Assembly: GCA_041394705.1 (NCBI GenBank)
Contig: JAWKHS010000014.1
Coordinates: 62,001-126,000, forward strand
Direction of reading: 5' to 3'
From: Vicinamibacterales bacterium
GTDB taxonomy: Bacteria > Acidobacteriota > Vicinamibacteria > Vicinamibacterales > UBA2999
DNA: 64,000 bases
In this document: positions 54,583-62,974 of the stretch, one piece after another
How positions within the stretch are numbered: the first letter of the stretch is position 1
How the letters are laid out: every line of letters begins with the position of its first letter
Position numbers and translations under genes: made by a program
The notes under the pieces: model-generated
What the model was told of the DNA's origin: nothing
Seen by the model: the letters and a program-made list of their open reading frames with translations, nothing else
Databases searched by the model: none

Positions 54583-56640
54583 ATGACGACTCGCCTCCTT
54601 GCCACGTGCGCCGCGGTGGCCCTCTTGACCGGCAGCGCCGACGCGCGTCGAGCCGCCCGCCCCCTGACCCTGGACGACTACTCGCGGATCGTCTCGCTCG
54701 GCGACCCGCAGCGCTCGCCGGACGGCGCCTGGGTGGCCTACACCGTGACGACCATCGACGCGGCGAAGGACTCGCGCAACACGGACGTGTGGATGGCGAA
54801 GTGGGACGGCTCGGCACAGCGACAGCTCACCTCGTCGCCCGACAACGAGACGTCACCGCGCTGGAGCCCCGACGGGAAGTACCTGGCCTTCCTCTCCGCG
54901 CGCGGCACCGAGGACGAGAAGAAGAAGGGCGCCCAGCTGTGGCTCCTGCCGACGGACGCCGGCGAGGCGGCGAAGGTCAGCGACGTCAAAGGCGGGCTCA
55001 GCGACATCCAGTGGTCGCCCGACAGCACCCGCGTGGCGTTCGTCATGAGCGACCCCGACCCGGCCGACGAGCCCGAGACCATGGACGGCTGGAAGCGCAA
55101 GACGAAGCCGCCGATCGTCATCGACCGCTACCACTTCAAGGAAGACCGGACGGGCTACCTGGGCCGCTACTACTCCCACATCGCCGTCTTCGACGTGGCG
55201 ACCCGCGCCGCGACGCCGCTCACCTCCGGGCAGGTCGACGACGAGCGCCCGTCGTGGTCGCCCGACGGCGCGCGCATCGCCTTCCTCAGCAAGCGCGGCC
55301 ATCCGGACCCGGATCGCACGACGAACACCGACGTCTGGGTGGTGGACGCGAAGCCCGGTTCGACACCGCGTCAGATGACGGCCACGCCGGAAGGCGAGAG
55401 CGGCCGTCCCGTGTGGAGCCCCGACGGCTCCCGCCTGGCCGTGCTCGTCGGCGACACCGACGTCAACTACGCCTACGACATGAGCAAGCTCGCCGTCCTT
55501 CCGGCCAACGCCCCCGGTCCGTCCGTGCCCAAGCGCCTCACCCCGACCCTGGACCGTGCGGTGGCCTCGCCGTCATGGTCCACCGACGGGCAGCGCCTGA
55601 CGGTGATGGTCGAGGACGACATGACGCAGTATGCGGCGACGATCCCGGCCGATGGCGGCCAGCCCCGCCGCCTCACGGCCGGCCCGCTCGTCGCGACCGC
55701 GCTCAGCCCGGCCTCGAGCCCCGACGGCGGCCACGCCGCCGTCATGAGCGGCTCCGACGCGCTCGCGGACATCTGGGCGTTGGATGGCACCAGCGCGCCG
55801 CGGCGGCTGACGCATCACAACGAAGCGCTGCAGACCGAGCTCGTCCTCTCGAAGGCCGAGCGGCTCACGTCGAGGAGCAAGGACGGCACCGAGGTGCACA
55901 GCATCCTCGTCAAGCCGGTGGGCTACGTCGCCGGACGTCGCTATCCCCTCGTGCTGTACATCCACGGAGGGCCGAACGGCCAGGACGACGACAGCTTCGA
56001 CTTCATCCACCAGTGGCTGGCCGCGAACGGCTACGCGGTCCTCGCTCCGAACTACCGCGGCAGCTCCGGCCGCGGCGAGGCGTTCCAGAAGGCCATCCGC
56101 CAGGACTGGGGGCACCTGGAGGTCGTCGACCTCCTCGGCGCCGTGGACGCCGCCGTCGCGGAGGGCATCGCCGACCCGGAGCGCCTCGGCATCGGCGGCT
56201 GGAGCTACGGGGGCATCTCCACCAACTACACGATCGCCACCGACCCCCGCTTCAAGGCCGCCGTCAGCGGCGCGAGCAGCTCGATGCAGTTCTCGATGTA
56301 CGGCCTGGACCAGTACATCGTGCAATACGACACCGAGATGGGGCCGCCGTGGAAGGCCAAGGACGTCTGGACCAAGGTGTCCTACCCCTTCTTCAACGCG
56401 GATCGGATCAAGACGCCGACGCTGTTCCTGGGCGGCGAGAAGGACTTCAACGTCCCGATCGCCGGAGTCGAGCAGATGTACCAGGCCCTGAAGAGCCTGG
56501 GCGTCGACACCCAGCTCGTGATCTACCCGGGCCAGTTCCACGGGTTGACCATGCCCAGCTACGAGCGCGACCGGCTGCAGCGCTACGTCGACTGGTACAA
56601 CAAGTATCTGCAGCCCGCGGCGGGCACGGGCGCCAGGTAG
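54583..56640 (+). CDS. S9 family peptidase (prolyl oligopeptidase/acylaminoacyl peptidase type)
   Basis: A 685-residue exported serine peptidase with a signal peptide and a WD40-like propeller at about residues 30-400 (SPDGAWVAYT, SPDGKYLAFLSARG, SPDGARIAFLSKRG, SPDGSRLAVLVG). An alpha/beta hydrolase domain follows: oxyanion HGGPNGQDD, nucleophile GGWSYGGIS, Asp in GGEKDFNVPI and His in PGQFHGL. Such enzymes trim proline or acylated peptides. The ATG at 54583 has TATGCT 6 bases upstream. It may act on peptides imported by the envelope systems; the substrate is unknown. Confidence 0.9.
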   Translation: MTTRLLATCAAVALLTGSADARRAARPLTLDDYSRIVSLGDPQRSPDGAWVAYTVTTIDAAKDSRNTDVWMAKWDGSAQRQLTSSPDNETSPRWSPDGKYLAFLSARGTEDEKKKGAQLWLLPTDAGEAAKVSDVKGGLSDIQWSPDSTRVAFVMSDPDPADEPETMDGWKRKTKPPIVIDRYHFKEDRTGYLGRYYSHIAVFDVATRAATPLTSGQVDDERPSWSPDGARIAFLSKRGHPDPDRTTNTDVWVVDAKPGSTPRQMTATPEGESGRPVWSPDGSRLAVLVGDTDVNYAYDMSKLAVLPANAPGPSVPKRLTPTLDRAVASPSWSTDGQRLTVMVEDDMTQYAATIPADGGQPRRLTAGPLVATALSPASSPDGGHAAVMSGSDALADIWALDGTSAPRRLTHHNEALQTELVLSKAERLTSRSKDGTEVHSILVKPVGYVAGRRYPLVLYIHGGPNGQDDDSFDFIHQWLAANGYAVLAPNYRGSSGRGEAFQKAIRQDWGHLEVVDLLGAVDAAVAEGIADPERLGIGGWSYGGISTNYTIATDPRFKAAVSGASSSMQFSMYGLDQYIVQYDTEMGPPWKAKDVWTKVSYPFFNADRIKTPTLFLGGEKDFNVPIAGVEQMYQALKSLGVDTQLVIYPGQFHGLTMPSYERDRLQRYVDWYNKYLQPAAGTGAR

Positions 56641-56663
56641 GCCGGCCATGCACGTCGGGCGGC

Positions 56664-57701
56664 TCAGGGCCGCCGCCGCGCCCAGGTGACGGCGTTGGAA
56701 ACGGCCGGGGCGTCGGCGCTGAAGGCGGCGTTCTTCACGCCGCCACCGGCACGTCCGAGCACGTCCAGTGCGTGCGGATCGCCCGACACCCCGATCGCGA
56801 GGGCGAGATTGCGGCGAAGCTGGGCCATCGACGCGTGCGTCAGCGCGCTGCCGGCGACGAACTCGTACAAGCGGTCGTCGGGACGCTGCCAGAGCTCGGC
56901 CGGATCCGGCGCCTCGCGGGTGCCGCGGGCCTGCCAGGCGCCGTCCTCCGCGACCGCCGGCGCCAGGTTGTACGGGCAGACCTCCTGGCAGATGTCGCAC
57001 CCGAACAGGTGCCCGGCCGCGGCCGTCTTCTCGGCGTCGTCGAGCGGGCCGTCCTTCTCGATCGTGAGGTAGCTGATGCAGCGCCTGGCGTCCACCTCGC
57101 GCTCGGCCACGATCGCCCCGGTGGGACAGGCATCGAGACACAGGGTGCACGATCCGCACTGATCGGCCTGCAGTTCGTCGGGCGTCAAGGGCAGCGTCGT
57201 CACGATGCCCGACAGCAGCAGCCACGAGCCGAGGTCCTTGTTCAGCAGCAGGGAGTGCTTGCCAATCCACCCCAGCCCCGCGTACGCGGCGACGACACGC
57301 TCCTGCACCCAGTGCTTGTCCACGAACACGGCCGCCTCGAATGGCGCGTCCGCCACGCCGCGCATCCACGCCACGAGCTCGTCGAGCCGCTCCTGGAGCA
57401 CGCGGTGGTAGTCCTGGCCACGCGCGTAGCGCGCGACCGACGCCGCCGGGGCAGGCGCCGGATCCGGTCCCGTGTAGTAGTTGGTGGCCGTGACGACGAC
57501 CGACCGCGCGCCCGGCAGGAACCGCTGGAGGTCGGCGCGCACGTCGGCGGACCGCTCGAGATAGACCATCTCGCCCTGGTGTCCGCGAGCCAGCCAGGCG
57601 TGGATGTTCGCCAGCTCCGGCATCCCCGTGGCCGGCGCGATGCCGCACAGATCGAACCCGATCTGGCGAGCCCGTTCCCTGATGGCCGACGAGGTCAGCA
57701 C
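56664..57701 (-). CDS. queG: Epoxyqueuosine reductase QueG
   Basis: A 345-residue cobalamin and iron-sulfur enzyme that reduces epoxyqueuosine to queuosine in tRNA. Two 4Fe-4S motifs are CGSCTLCLDACPTGAI and CDICQEVCPYN. The cobalamin-side motifs SVARYARGQDYH and AGLGWIGKHSLLLNKDLGSWLLL are present. The usual catalytic Asp segment VDTAPVLER reads VDKHWVQER, retaining the Asp but with changed neighbours. The start is GTG 57701, with GGAGG 4 bases upstream. The adjacent aconitase gene starts independently. Confidence 0.88.
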   Translation of the reverse strand: MLTSSAIRERARQIGFDLCGIAPATGMPELANIHAWLARGHQGEMVYLERSADVRADLQRFLPGARSVVVTATNYYTGPDPAPAPAASVARYARGQDYHRVLQERLDELVAWMRGVADAPFEAAVFVDKHWVQERVVAAYAGLGWIGKHSLLLNKDLGSWLLLSGIVTTLPLTPDELQADQCGSCTLCLDACPTGAIVAEREVDARRCISYLTIEKDGPLDDAEKTAAAGHLFGCDICQEVCPYNLAPAVAEDGAWQARGTREAPDPAELWQRPDDRLYEFVAGSALTHASMAQLRRNLALAIGVSGDPHALDVLGRAGGGVKNAAFSADAPAVSNAVTWARRRP

Positions 57702-57753
57702 GCTCCCTCCCGCGCGAGCCCTCCAGGTACTCGCGCCCGCGGGCTGGCAGGGC

Positions 57754-60432
57754 CTACTTCTTCGCCACGAGCTGCCGCAGCACGTACGGCAGGATGCCGC
57801 CGTGGCTGTAGGCCGTGAGCTCCTCGGGCGTGTCGATGCGGCACGTCGCCTGGAACGTCTTGACGGTCCCGTCCTCCGCGGTCGCCTTCACGGACACCAT
57901 GGCGCGTGGCTTCAGCGACGCGCCGGCGCCGCTCAGCGCGAACACCTCGCGGCCCGTGAGCCCCAGCGACGCCGCCGACTCGCCGTCCGTGAACTGCAGC
58001 GGCAGCACGCCCATGTTCACGAGATTGCTGCGGTGGATGCGCTCGTAGCTCTCGGCCACGACGGCCTTCACCCCGAGCAGCATCGTGCCCTTCGCGGCCC
58101 AGTCGCGCGAGGAGCCCGAGCCGTATTCCTTGCCGGCCAGCACCACCAGCGGCACTCCCGCCGCCTGGTACTTCATGGCGGCGTCGTAGATCGGCATCAC
58201 CTCGCCGCCGGGCAGGTAGGCGGTCACGCCGCCCTCCACGCCGGGCACGAGCTGGTTCTTGATCCGCACGTTGGCGAACGTCCCCCGCATCATCACCTCG
58301 TGGTTCCCGCGGCGGGCGCCGTAGCTGTTGAAGTCCTTCGGCGCCACGCCGTGCGCGATGAGGTACTGGCCCGCCGGGCTGTCGGCCTTGATGCTGCCGG
58401 CCGGCGAGATGTGGTCCGTGGTGATGGAGTCGCCGAGGACGGCCAGCACCCGCGCGCCCGTGATGTCGGCGAGCGGCGCGGGCTGCATCGAGAGGTGCTC
58501 GAGGAACGGCGGCCGCCGCACGTAGGTGGAATCGTCGTCCCAGTTGAACCGGTCGCCCGTGGGCACGGGCAGGCCGCGCCACCGCTCGTCGCCCTCGAAC
58601 ACGCTGGCGTACTGCGAGGTGAAGGCCGTCGACGTGACGCTGGCCGCCATCGCCTCGGCGATCTCCTTGTCGGTCGGCCAGATGTCCTTCAGGTAGACGG
58701 GCCGGCCGTCGGTGCCGGTGCCCAGGGGCTCGGTCGTGAGGTCCAGGTTCATCGTGCCGGCGATGGCGTAGGCCACCACCAGCGGCGGTGACGCCAGGTA
58801 GTTGGCGCGCACGTCCTGCTGGATGCGGCCCTCGAAATTCCGGTTCCCCGAGAGGACGGAGGCCACGACGAGCCCCCGCTCGCGGATCTCGGCCGACACC
58901 TCGTCGGGCAGGGGCCCCGAGTTGCCGATGCAGGTCGTGCAGCCGTAGCCGACGACGTTGAATCCGAGCTGGTCCAGGTACGGCTGCAGGCCGGAGGCCC
59001 GCAGGTACTCGGTGACCACCTTCGATCCCGGCGCCAGCGACGACTTCACCCAGGGCTTCCGCGTGAGGCCCTTCGCGGCGGCCTTCCTGGCCACCAGGCC
59101 GGCGCCGATCATGACGCCGGGGTTCGACGTGTTCGTGCAGCTGGTGATGGCCGCGATCACGACGGAACCGTGCTCGAGCTGCGTGGCCGTCGCCACGGCC
59201 GCGCCGCCGCCGGCGGCCTGCGCTTTCACGCCCTTCTTCAGCTCCTCGAGCGAACCGGCGAAGGACGACTTGGCGGCGCTGAGCGCCACGCGGTCCTGCG
59301 GCCGGCGCGGGCCGGCCAGGCTCGGCACGATGGTGGCCAGGTCGATCTCGAGGCCCTCGGAATACACCGCATCCGGCGCCGCGTCCGTGCGGAACAGGCC
59401 TTGCGCCCTGGCGTACGCCTCGACGCGGGCGATGTGCTCCGCGCTCCGGCCCGTGAGACGGAGGTAGTCCAGCGTGAGGCCGTCGATCGGGAAGATGGCC
59501 ACGGTGGCGCCGTACTCGGGGCACATGTTGCCGAGGGTGACGCGGTCGGCGATCGTGAGATGGCCGAGCCCGGGGCCGTAGAACTCCACGAACTTCCCCA
59601 CCACCTTGTGCTTGCGGAGGGCTTCCGTGATCGTGAGGACCAGATCGGTCGCGGTCGCGCCCTCGGGCAGCGTGCCCACGAGGCGGCAGCCGACCACCGG
59701 CGGGATCAGCATCGAGCTCGGCTGGCCCAGCATGGCGGCCTCGGCCTCGATGCCGCCCACGCCCCAGCCCACGACGCCGAGGCCGTTGACCATCGTGGTG
59801 TGCGAGTCGGTGCCGAAGCACGTGTCGGGATAGAGGGCGCCGTCCTCGGCGCAGACCACGCGCGCCAGGTACTCGATGTTCACCTGGTGCACGATGCCGG
59901 TCTCGGGCGGCACCACGCGGAAGTTCTCGAACGCGCCCTGGCCCCAGCGAAGGAACACGTAGCGCTCGCGGTTGCGCTGATACTCCAGCTCGCCGTTCAG
60001 CGTCAGCGCGTTGGCCGAGGCGAAATGGTCCACCTGCACCGAGTGGTCGATCACGAGTTCCACGGGCTGGAGCGGGTTGACCATCGCCGGGTCGCCGCCC
60101 AGCGCCGCGATGCCGTCGCGCATCGCCGCCAGGTCCACGACGCACGGCACGCCGGTGAAGTCCTGCAGGATGACCCGCGCGGGCATGAACGAGATTTCCT
60201 TGTCGGGATTCCTCGCCGCCGGATTCCAGCCGGCCAGCGCCCGGATGTCGTCCGCCTTCACGAAGGCGCCGTCCTCGCGCCGCAGCAGGTTCTCGAGCAG
60301 GATCTTCAGCGAGAACGGCAGCCGCTCCACCGTCGGGAACGCCTTGGCGAGCGCGGGCAGCGAGTAGTAGGTGAACGTCGTGTCGCCCACGGGCAGCGAC
60401 GCGCGCGTCTGGAACGAGTCTCGGCTGGTCAT
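57754..60432 (-). CDS. acnA: Aconitate hydratase AcnA
   Basis: An 892-residue aconitase interconverting citrate and isocitrate. Cluster Cys ligands are in AITSCTNTSNPGVM and GCTTCIGNSGPLPDEV. Substrate-binding motifs are DSHTTMVNGLGV, HISPAGSIKADSPAG and GSSRDWAAKGT. The length and the FPTVERLPFSLKILLENLLR opening (residues 33-52, beginning at the Phe) identify the AcnA/IRP type. The ATG at 60432 follows TACAAT by 10 bases with no strong Shine-Dalgarno. It could also bind RNA when the cluster is lost, as in other AcnA proteins. Confidence 0.95.
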   Translation of the reverse strand: MTSRDSFQTRASLPVGDTTFTYYSLPALAKAFPTVERLPFSLKILLENLLRREDGAFVKADDIRALAGWNPAARNPDKEISFMPARVILQDFTGVPCVVDLAAMRDGIAALGGDPAMVNPLQPVELVIDHSVQVDHFASANALTLNGELEYQRNRERYVFLRWGQGAFENFRVVPPETGIVHQVNIEYLARVVCAEDGALYPDTCFGTDSHTTMVNGLGVVGWGVGGIEAEAAMLGQPSSMLIPPVVGCRLVGTLPEGATATDLVLTITEALRKHKVVGKFVEFYGPGLGHLTIADRVTLGNMCPEYGATVAIFPIDGLTLDYLRLTGRSAEHIARVEAYARAQGLFRTDAAPDAVYSEGLEIDLATIVPSLAGPRRPQDRVALSAAKSSFAGSLEELKKGVKAQAAGGGAAVATATQLEHGSVVIAAITSCTNTSNPGVMIGAGLVARKAAAKGLTRKPWVKSSLAPGSKVVTEYLRASGLQPYLDQLGFNVVGYGCTTCIGNSGPLPDEVSAEIRERGLVVASVLSGNRNFEGRIQQDVRANYLASPPLVVAYAIAGTMNLDLTTEPLGTGTDGRPVYLKDIWPTDKEIAEAMAASVTSTAFTSQYASVFEGDERWRGLPVPTGDRFNWDDDSTYVRRPPFLEHLSMQPAPLADITGARVLAVLGDSITTDHISPAGSIKADSPAGQYLIAHGVAPKDFNSYGARRGNHEVMMRGTFANVRIKNQLVPGVEGGVTAYLPGGEVMPIYDAAMKYQAAGVPLVVLAGKEYGSGSSRDWAAKGTMLLGVKAVVAESYERIHRSNLVNMGVLPLQFTDGESAASLGLTGREVFALSGAGASLKPRAMVSVKATAEDGTVKTFQATCRIDTPEELTAYSHGGILPYVLRQLVAKK

Positions 60433-60442
60433 GATCCGCTCG

Positions 60443-60448
60443 ATTGTA
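60443..60448 (-). promoter_or_regulatory. -10 element of acnA
   Basis: TACAAT ends 10 bases before the ATG at 60432. The flanking GGTACAATC matches the promoter before 16075. Confidence 0.5.
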
Positions 60449-60505
60449 CCAGGGCGACGGCCCGGCGGCGGCGCCCCGGGTGGTCCGGGCGGCGGCGCCG
60501 CGACG

Positions 60506-61444
60506 CTACCGGCCGGGCTTCTTCAGGAGCGCAGGCGAGACGCGCGCGCCGAGCGCGGTCGCGCCGGCGACCTGCGCGAAATGGGCGTAGACGGCGCCCG
60601 AGATCCGGCCGAGCGACTCGTCCGGATCGCCGTTGCCGAACGTCACCATGATCGAGACGGCGTAGGGGGCCCCCTCGAGCCCGACCAGGCCCCAGGCCGT
60701 GCTGACGCCGTCCAGCGAGCCCGGCTTCCAGGCCACGGGCACGGCGGCCGGAATCGGGTCCCGGAAGGCGCCGCCCTTCGGCAGTTCCAGCAGCCGCACG
60801 ACCTCGGCGCAGGACGCGGCGGTGAGCGGCACCTCGCAGCGCGACAGCCGGGCCATCAGGTCGGCGGCCTCGCGCGGGGTGGACGTGTTCTCGTTCCCCT
60901 TCACCTGCTCGGCCTGCCGGATCATCTTGCGCCGCAGCTTCGTGTTCGGCAGGCCCAGCCCCGCCATCGTGGCCGTCACCGCGTCCATGCCCACCTTGTC
61001 GATGAGCATGTTCGTGGCCGTGTTGTCGGACAGGACGACCATGGGCACGGTGAGATCGTGCAGCGAGAAGGCCGATCCGCCGTCGGAGAAGTACTGGAGC
61101 AGGCTGCTGCCGCCGGCACGGTCCGCCGCCGTCAGCGTGACCCGCTCGGCGAGCGACAGCGTCTTCGCGTCGGCCTGGCGGAAGAGTTCCAGGAGCAGGG
61201 GCACCTTGATCGCGCTCCCCTGCGGGAACACCGTCGTCCCGTTGACGTCCCAGCGCCGGCCGCTGGTGAGGTCCACCACGCTCACCCCGACCACGCCGGG
61301 CGCCGCGTCGGCCAGGGCCTCCAGCTCGCGCTGGAACTTGGCCGCGAGCTGGTCGACCAGCGCCGGCTGGGCCAAGGCGGGCCCGGCGGGAGACAGCGCC
61401 AGGAGTCCCGTCGCCAGCAGGACGGCGCGCAGCCGCCAGGTCAT
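60506..61444 (-). CDS. Class A beta-lactamase-like serine hydrolase
   Basis: A 312-residue exported protein with a signal peptide (AVLLATGLLALSPAGPALA). It has the SxxK nucleophile motif QGSAIKVPLLLELF (Ser77, Lys80), the SDN loop VLSDNTATN (139-141), and a Glu in KGNENTSTPREAADL (Glu185) that could be the deacylation base. The KTG triad is KPG (240-242, AWKPGSLDG), which is rare. It may hydrolyse peptides or cell-wall intermediates rather than drugs. The ATG at 61444 overlaps the M20 gene's stop by 4 bases. It ends 73 bases before aconitase and is not near the BlaI operon. Confidence 0.8.
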   Translation of the reverse strand: MTWRLRAVLLATGLLALSPAGPALAQPALVDQLAAKFQRELEALADAAPGVVGVSVVDLTSGRRWDVNGTTVFPQGSAIKVPLLLELFRQADAKTLSLAERVTLTAADRAGGSSLLQYFSDGGSAFSLHDLTVPMVVLSDNTATNMLIDKVGMDAVTATMAGLGLPNTKLRRKMIRQAEQVKGNENTSTPREAADLMARLSRCEVPLTAASCAEVVRLLELPKGGAFRDPIPAAVPVAWKPGSLDGVSTAWGLVGLEGAPYAVSIMVTFGNGDPDESLGRISGAVYAHFAQVAGATALGARVSPALLKKPGR

Positions 61445-62943
61445 CGCGGCATGGTCATCAAGGCCGCCAGCATCTCGATGCCCTCCCACAGGTTCTGCAG
61501 CCGGAGGTTCTCGTCCGGCCCGTGCTGGTTGTTGTCGAAGTTCACGATCGAGACGCCCACGGTCGGCATCTGGTACTGGTCGCTGAACGTGCCGAAGGGC
61601 AGCCCGCCGCCGAGCGTGGGCAGCTGCACGGGCGGCACGCCACCGAACGTCAGCGCCTTCACGACGGCCTGCGCCATCGGGTCGTCCATGGAGACGCGCG
61701 ACGCCGCCGAGCCGCGCCGGGGGTCGACGCGGGCGATGAGCCGGTGCGTCCGCCGCTCTTCGTCGGTCGGATCCCGGCCGGTGACGACGTAGTAGCCCTG
61801 GGCCTTCACGTGTTCGGTGATGCGCGCGTTCACGGTTTCGGGCACGAGGTCCTTGACCATCCGCACTTCCAGCCGCGCCGTGGCCGACCCTGGAATCGCC
61901 GATCGCCCGGGCACGCCGCTGACGCCGAGGTCGAGAATGCTGAGCGTCGGCTGGTTGAGTTTCACCTCGAGGCGCTCGTCGGGCCGCTCCGGAACCGCCA
62001 CGCCGAAGTCCCGGGCCAGCACCGCCTCGACGTCCGGCGCCGCCGCCAGCGCCTGGCGCTCGGTCGGCGTGAGCGGACGGACGTCCGTGTAGAAGTCCTT
62101 GATCAGCACGCGGCCGTCGTCGTCCTTCATCGTGGCCAGGAGCTTGGCGAGGCGCATCGACGGGTCGGGCGCCCAGTTGCCGTAGTTGCCGGAGTGCAGA
62201 TCGCCGCGGGCGCCGAACACGGTGAGGGTGACCCCGGCCCCGCCCCGCACGCCGAAGTACACCGTGGGGCGGCCGCTCGGATGGCGCGGACCGTCGAGCG
62301 TGACCGCCAGGTCGCTCTTCAGGCTCGCCGCGCGCGCCGCCGCGAAGGTCCGGAAGTTGCCGGACCCGGCTTCCTCCTCGCCGTCGAGCACGACCCGGAG
62401 GTTCCACGTCGGTCCGCGGCCCGACGCCTTCAGCGCCTCGACCGCGTTCAGGAACGCGACAATCGGCCCTTTGTCGTCGGAGGCCGAGCGGCCGTACAGG
62501 CGCCACTCGGGATCGAACCGCGTGCGCGACGGATCGTCGGGCACGGCGCCGCTCGCACTGAAGAGGCACGGGGTGAACGGCTTGCAGCGCGACCACTCGG
62601 AGGCGTCCACCGGCTGGCCGTCGTAGTGGATGTAGAACGTGAGCGTGCCGGCCGCGTCCGGGACGTCGAGACTGGCGAACACGACGGGCGAGCCCGGGCC
62701 CGCCACCGTCTCCACCTTGAACCCGCGCGCGGCGAAGCGCTGCTGCAGGTGCTCGGCGTTCCGGCGCATGTCGGCGTCGTTGCCGGCCACGTTGGGCAGC
62801 GCGACGAGCCCGCTCAGCTCGGCGACAATCGCGCCTTCGTGCGCCGTCCGCCATTCGCGCACGCCCGGCGGCTGCGCGAGGGCCGGCGACGCGGCCAGGA
62901 CGACGAGGGCGCACGCGCCCGAGATGACGAGCTTCGATCGCAT
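61441..62943 (-). CDS. Exported M20 family metallopeptidase
   Basis: A 500-residue di-zinc peptidase with a signal peptide (LVISGACALVVLAASPALAQ). Zinc ligands appear in FYIHYDGQPVD, YGRSASDDKGPIVAF and LDGEEEAGSGNF, plus the C-terminal NNQHGPDENLRL. A dimerisation domain follows the catalytic half (GVTLTVFGARGDLHSGNYG). The family removes terminal residues from peptides or hydrolyses acyl-amino acids. I chose the ATG at 62943, with GGAGG 7 bases upstream; an earlier ATG at 62973 would add 10 polar residues. It is coupled to the beta-lactamase-like gene by a 4-base overlap. Confidence 0.85.
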   Translation of the reverse strand: MRSKLVISGACALVVLAASPALAQPPGVREWRTAHEGAIVAELSGLVALPNVAGNDADMRRNAEHLQQRFAARGFKVETVAGPGSPVVFASLDVPDAAGTLTFYIHYDGQPVDASEWSRCKPFTPCLFSASGAVPDDPSRTRFDPEWRLYGRSASDDKGPIVAFLNAVEALKASGRGPTWNLRVVLDGEEEAGSGNFRTFAAARAASLKSDLAVTLDGPRHPSGRPTVYFGVRGGAGVTLTVFGARGDLHSGNYGNWAPDPSMRLAKLLATMKDDDGRVLIKDFYTDVRPLTPTERQALAAAPDVEAVLARDFGVAVPERPDERLEVKLNQPTLSILDLGVSGVPGRSAIPGSATARLEVRMVKDLVPETVNARITEHVKAQGYYVVTGRDPTDEERRTHRLIARVDPRRGSAASRVSMDDPMAQAVVKALTFGGVPPVQLPTLGGGLPFGTFSDQYQMPTVGVSIVNFDNNQHGPDENLRLQNLWEGIEMLAALMTMPR

Positions 62944-62974
62944 CGGTCTCCCTCCCCTGCTCCGCGCGCGCATG

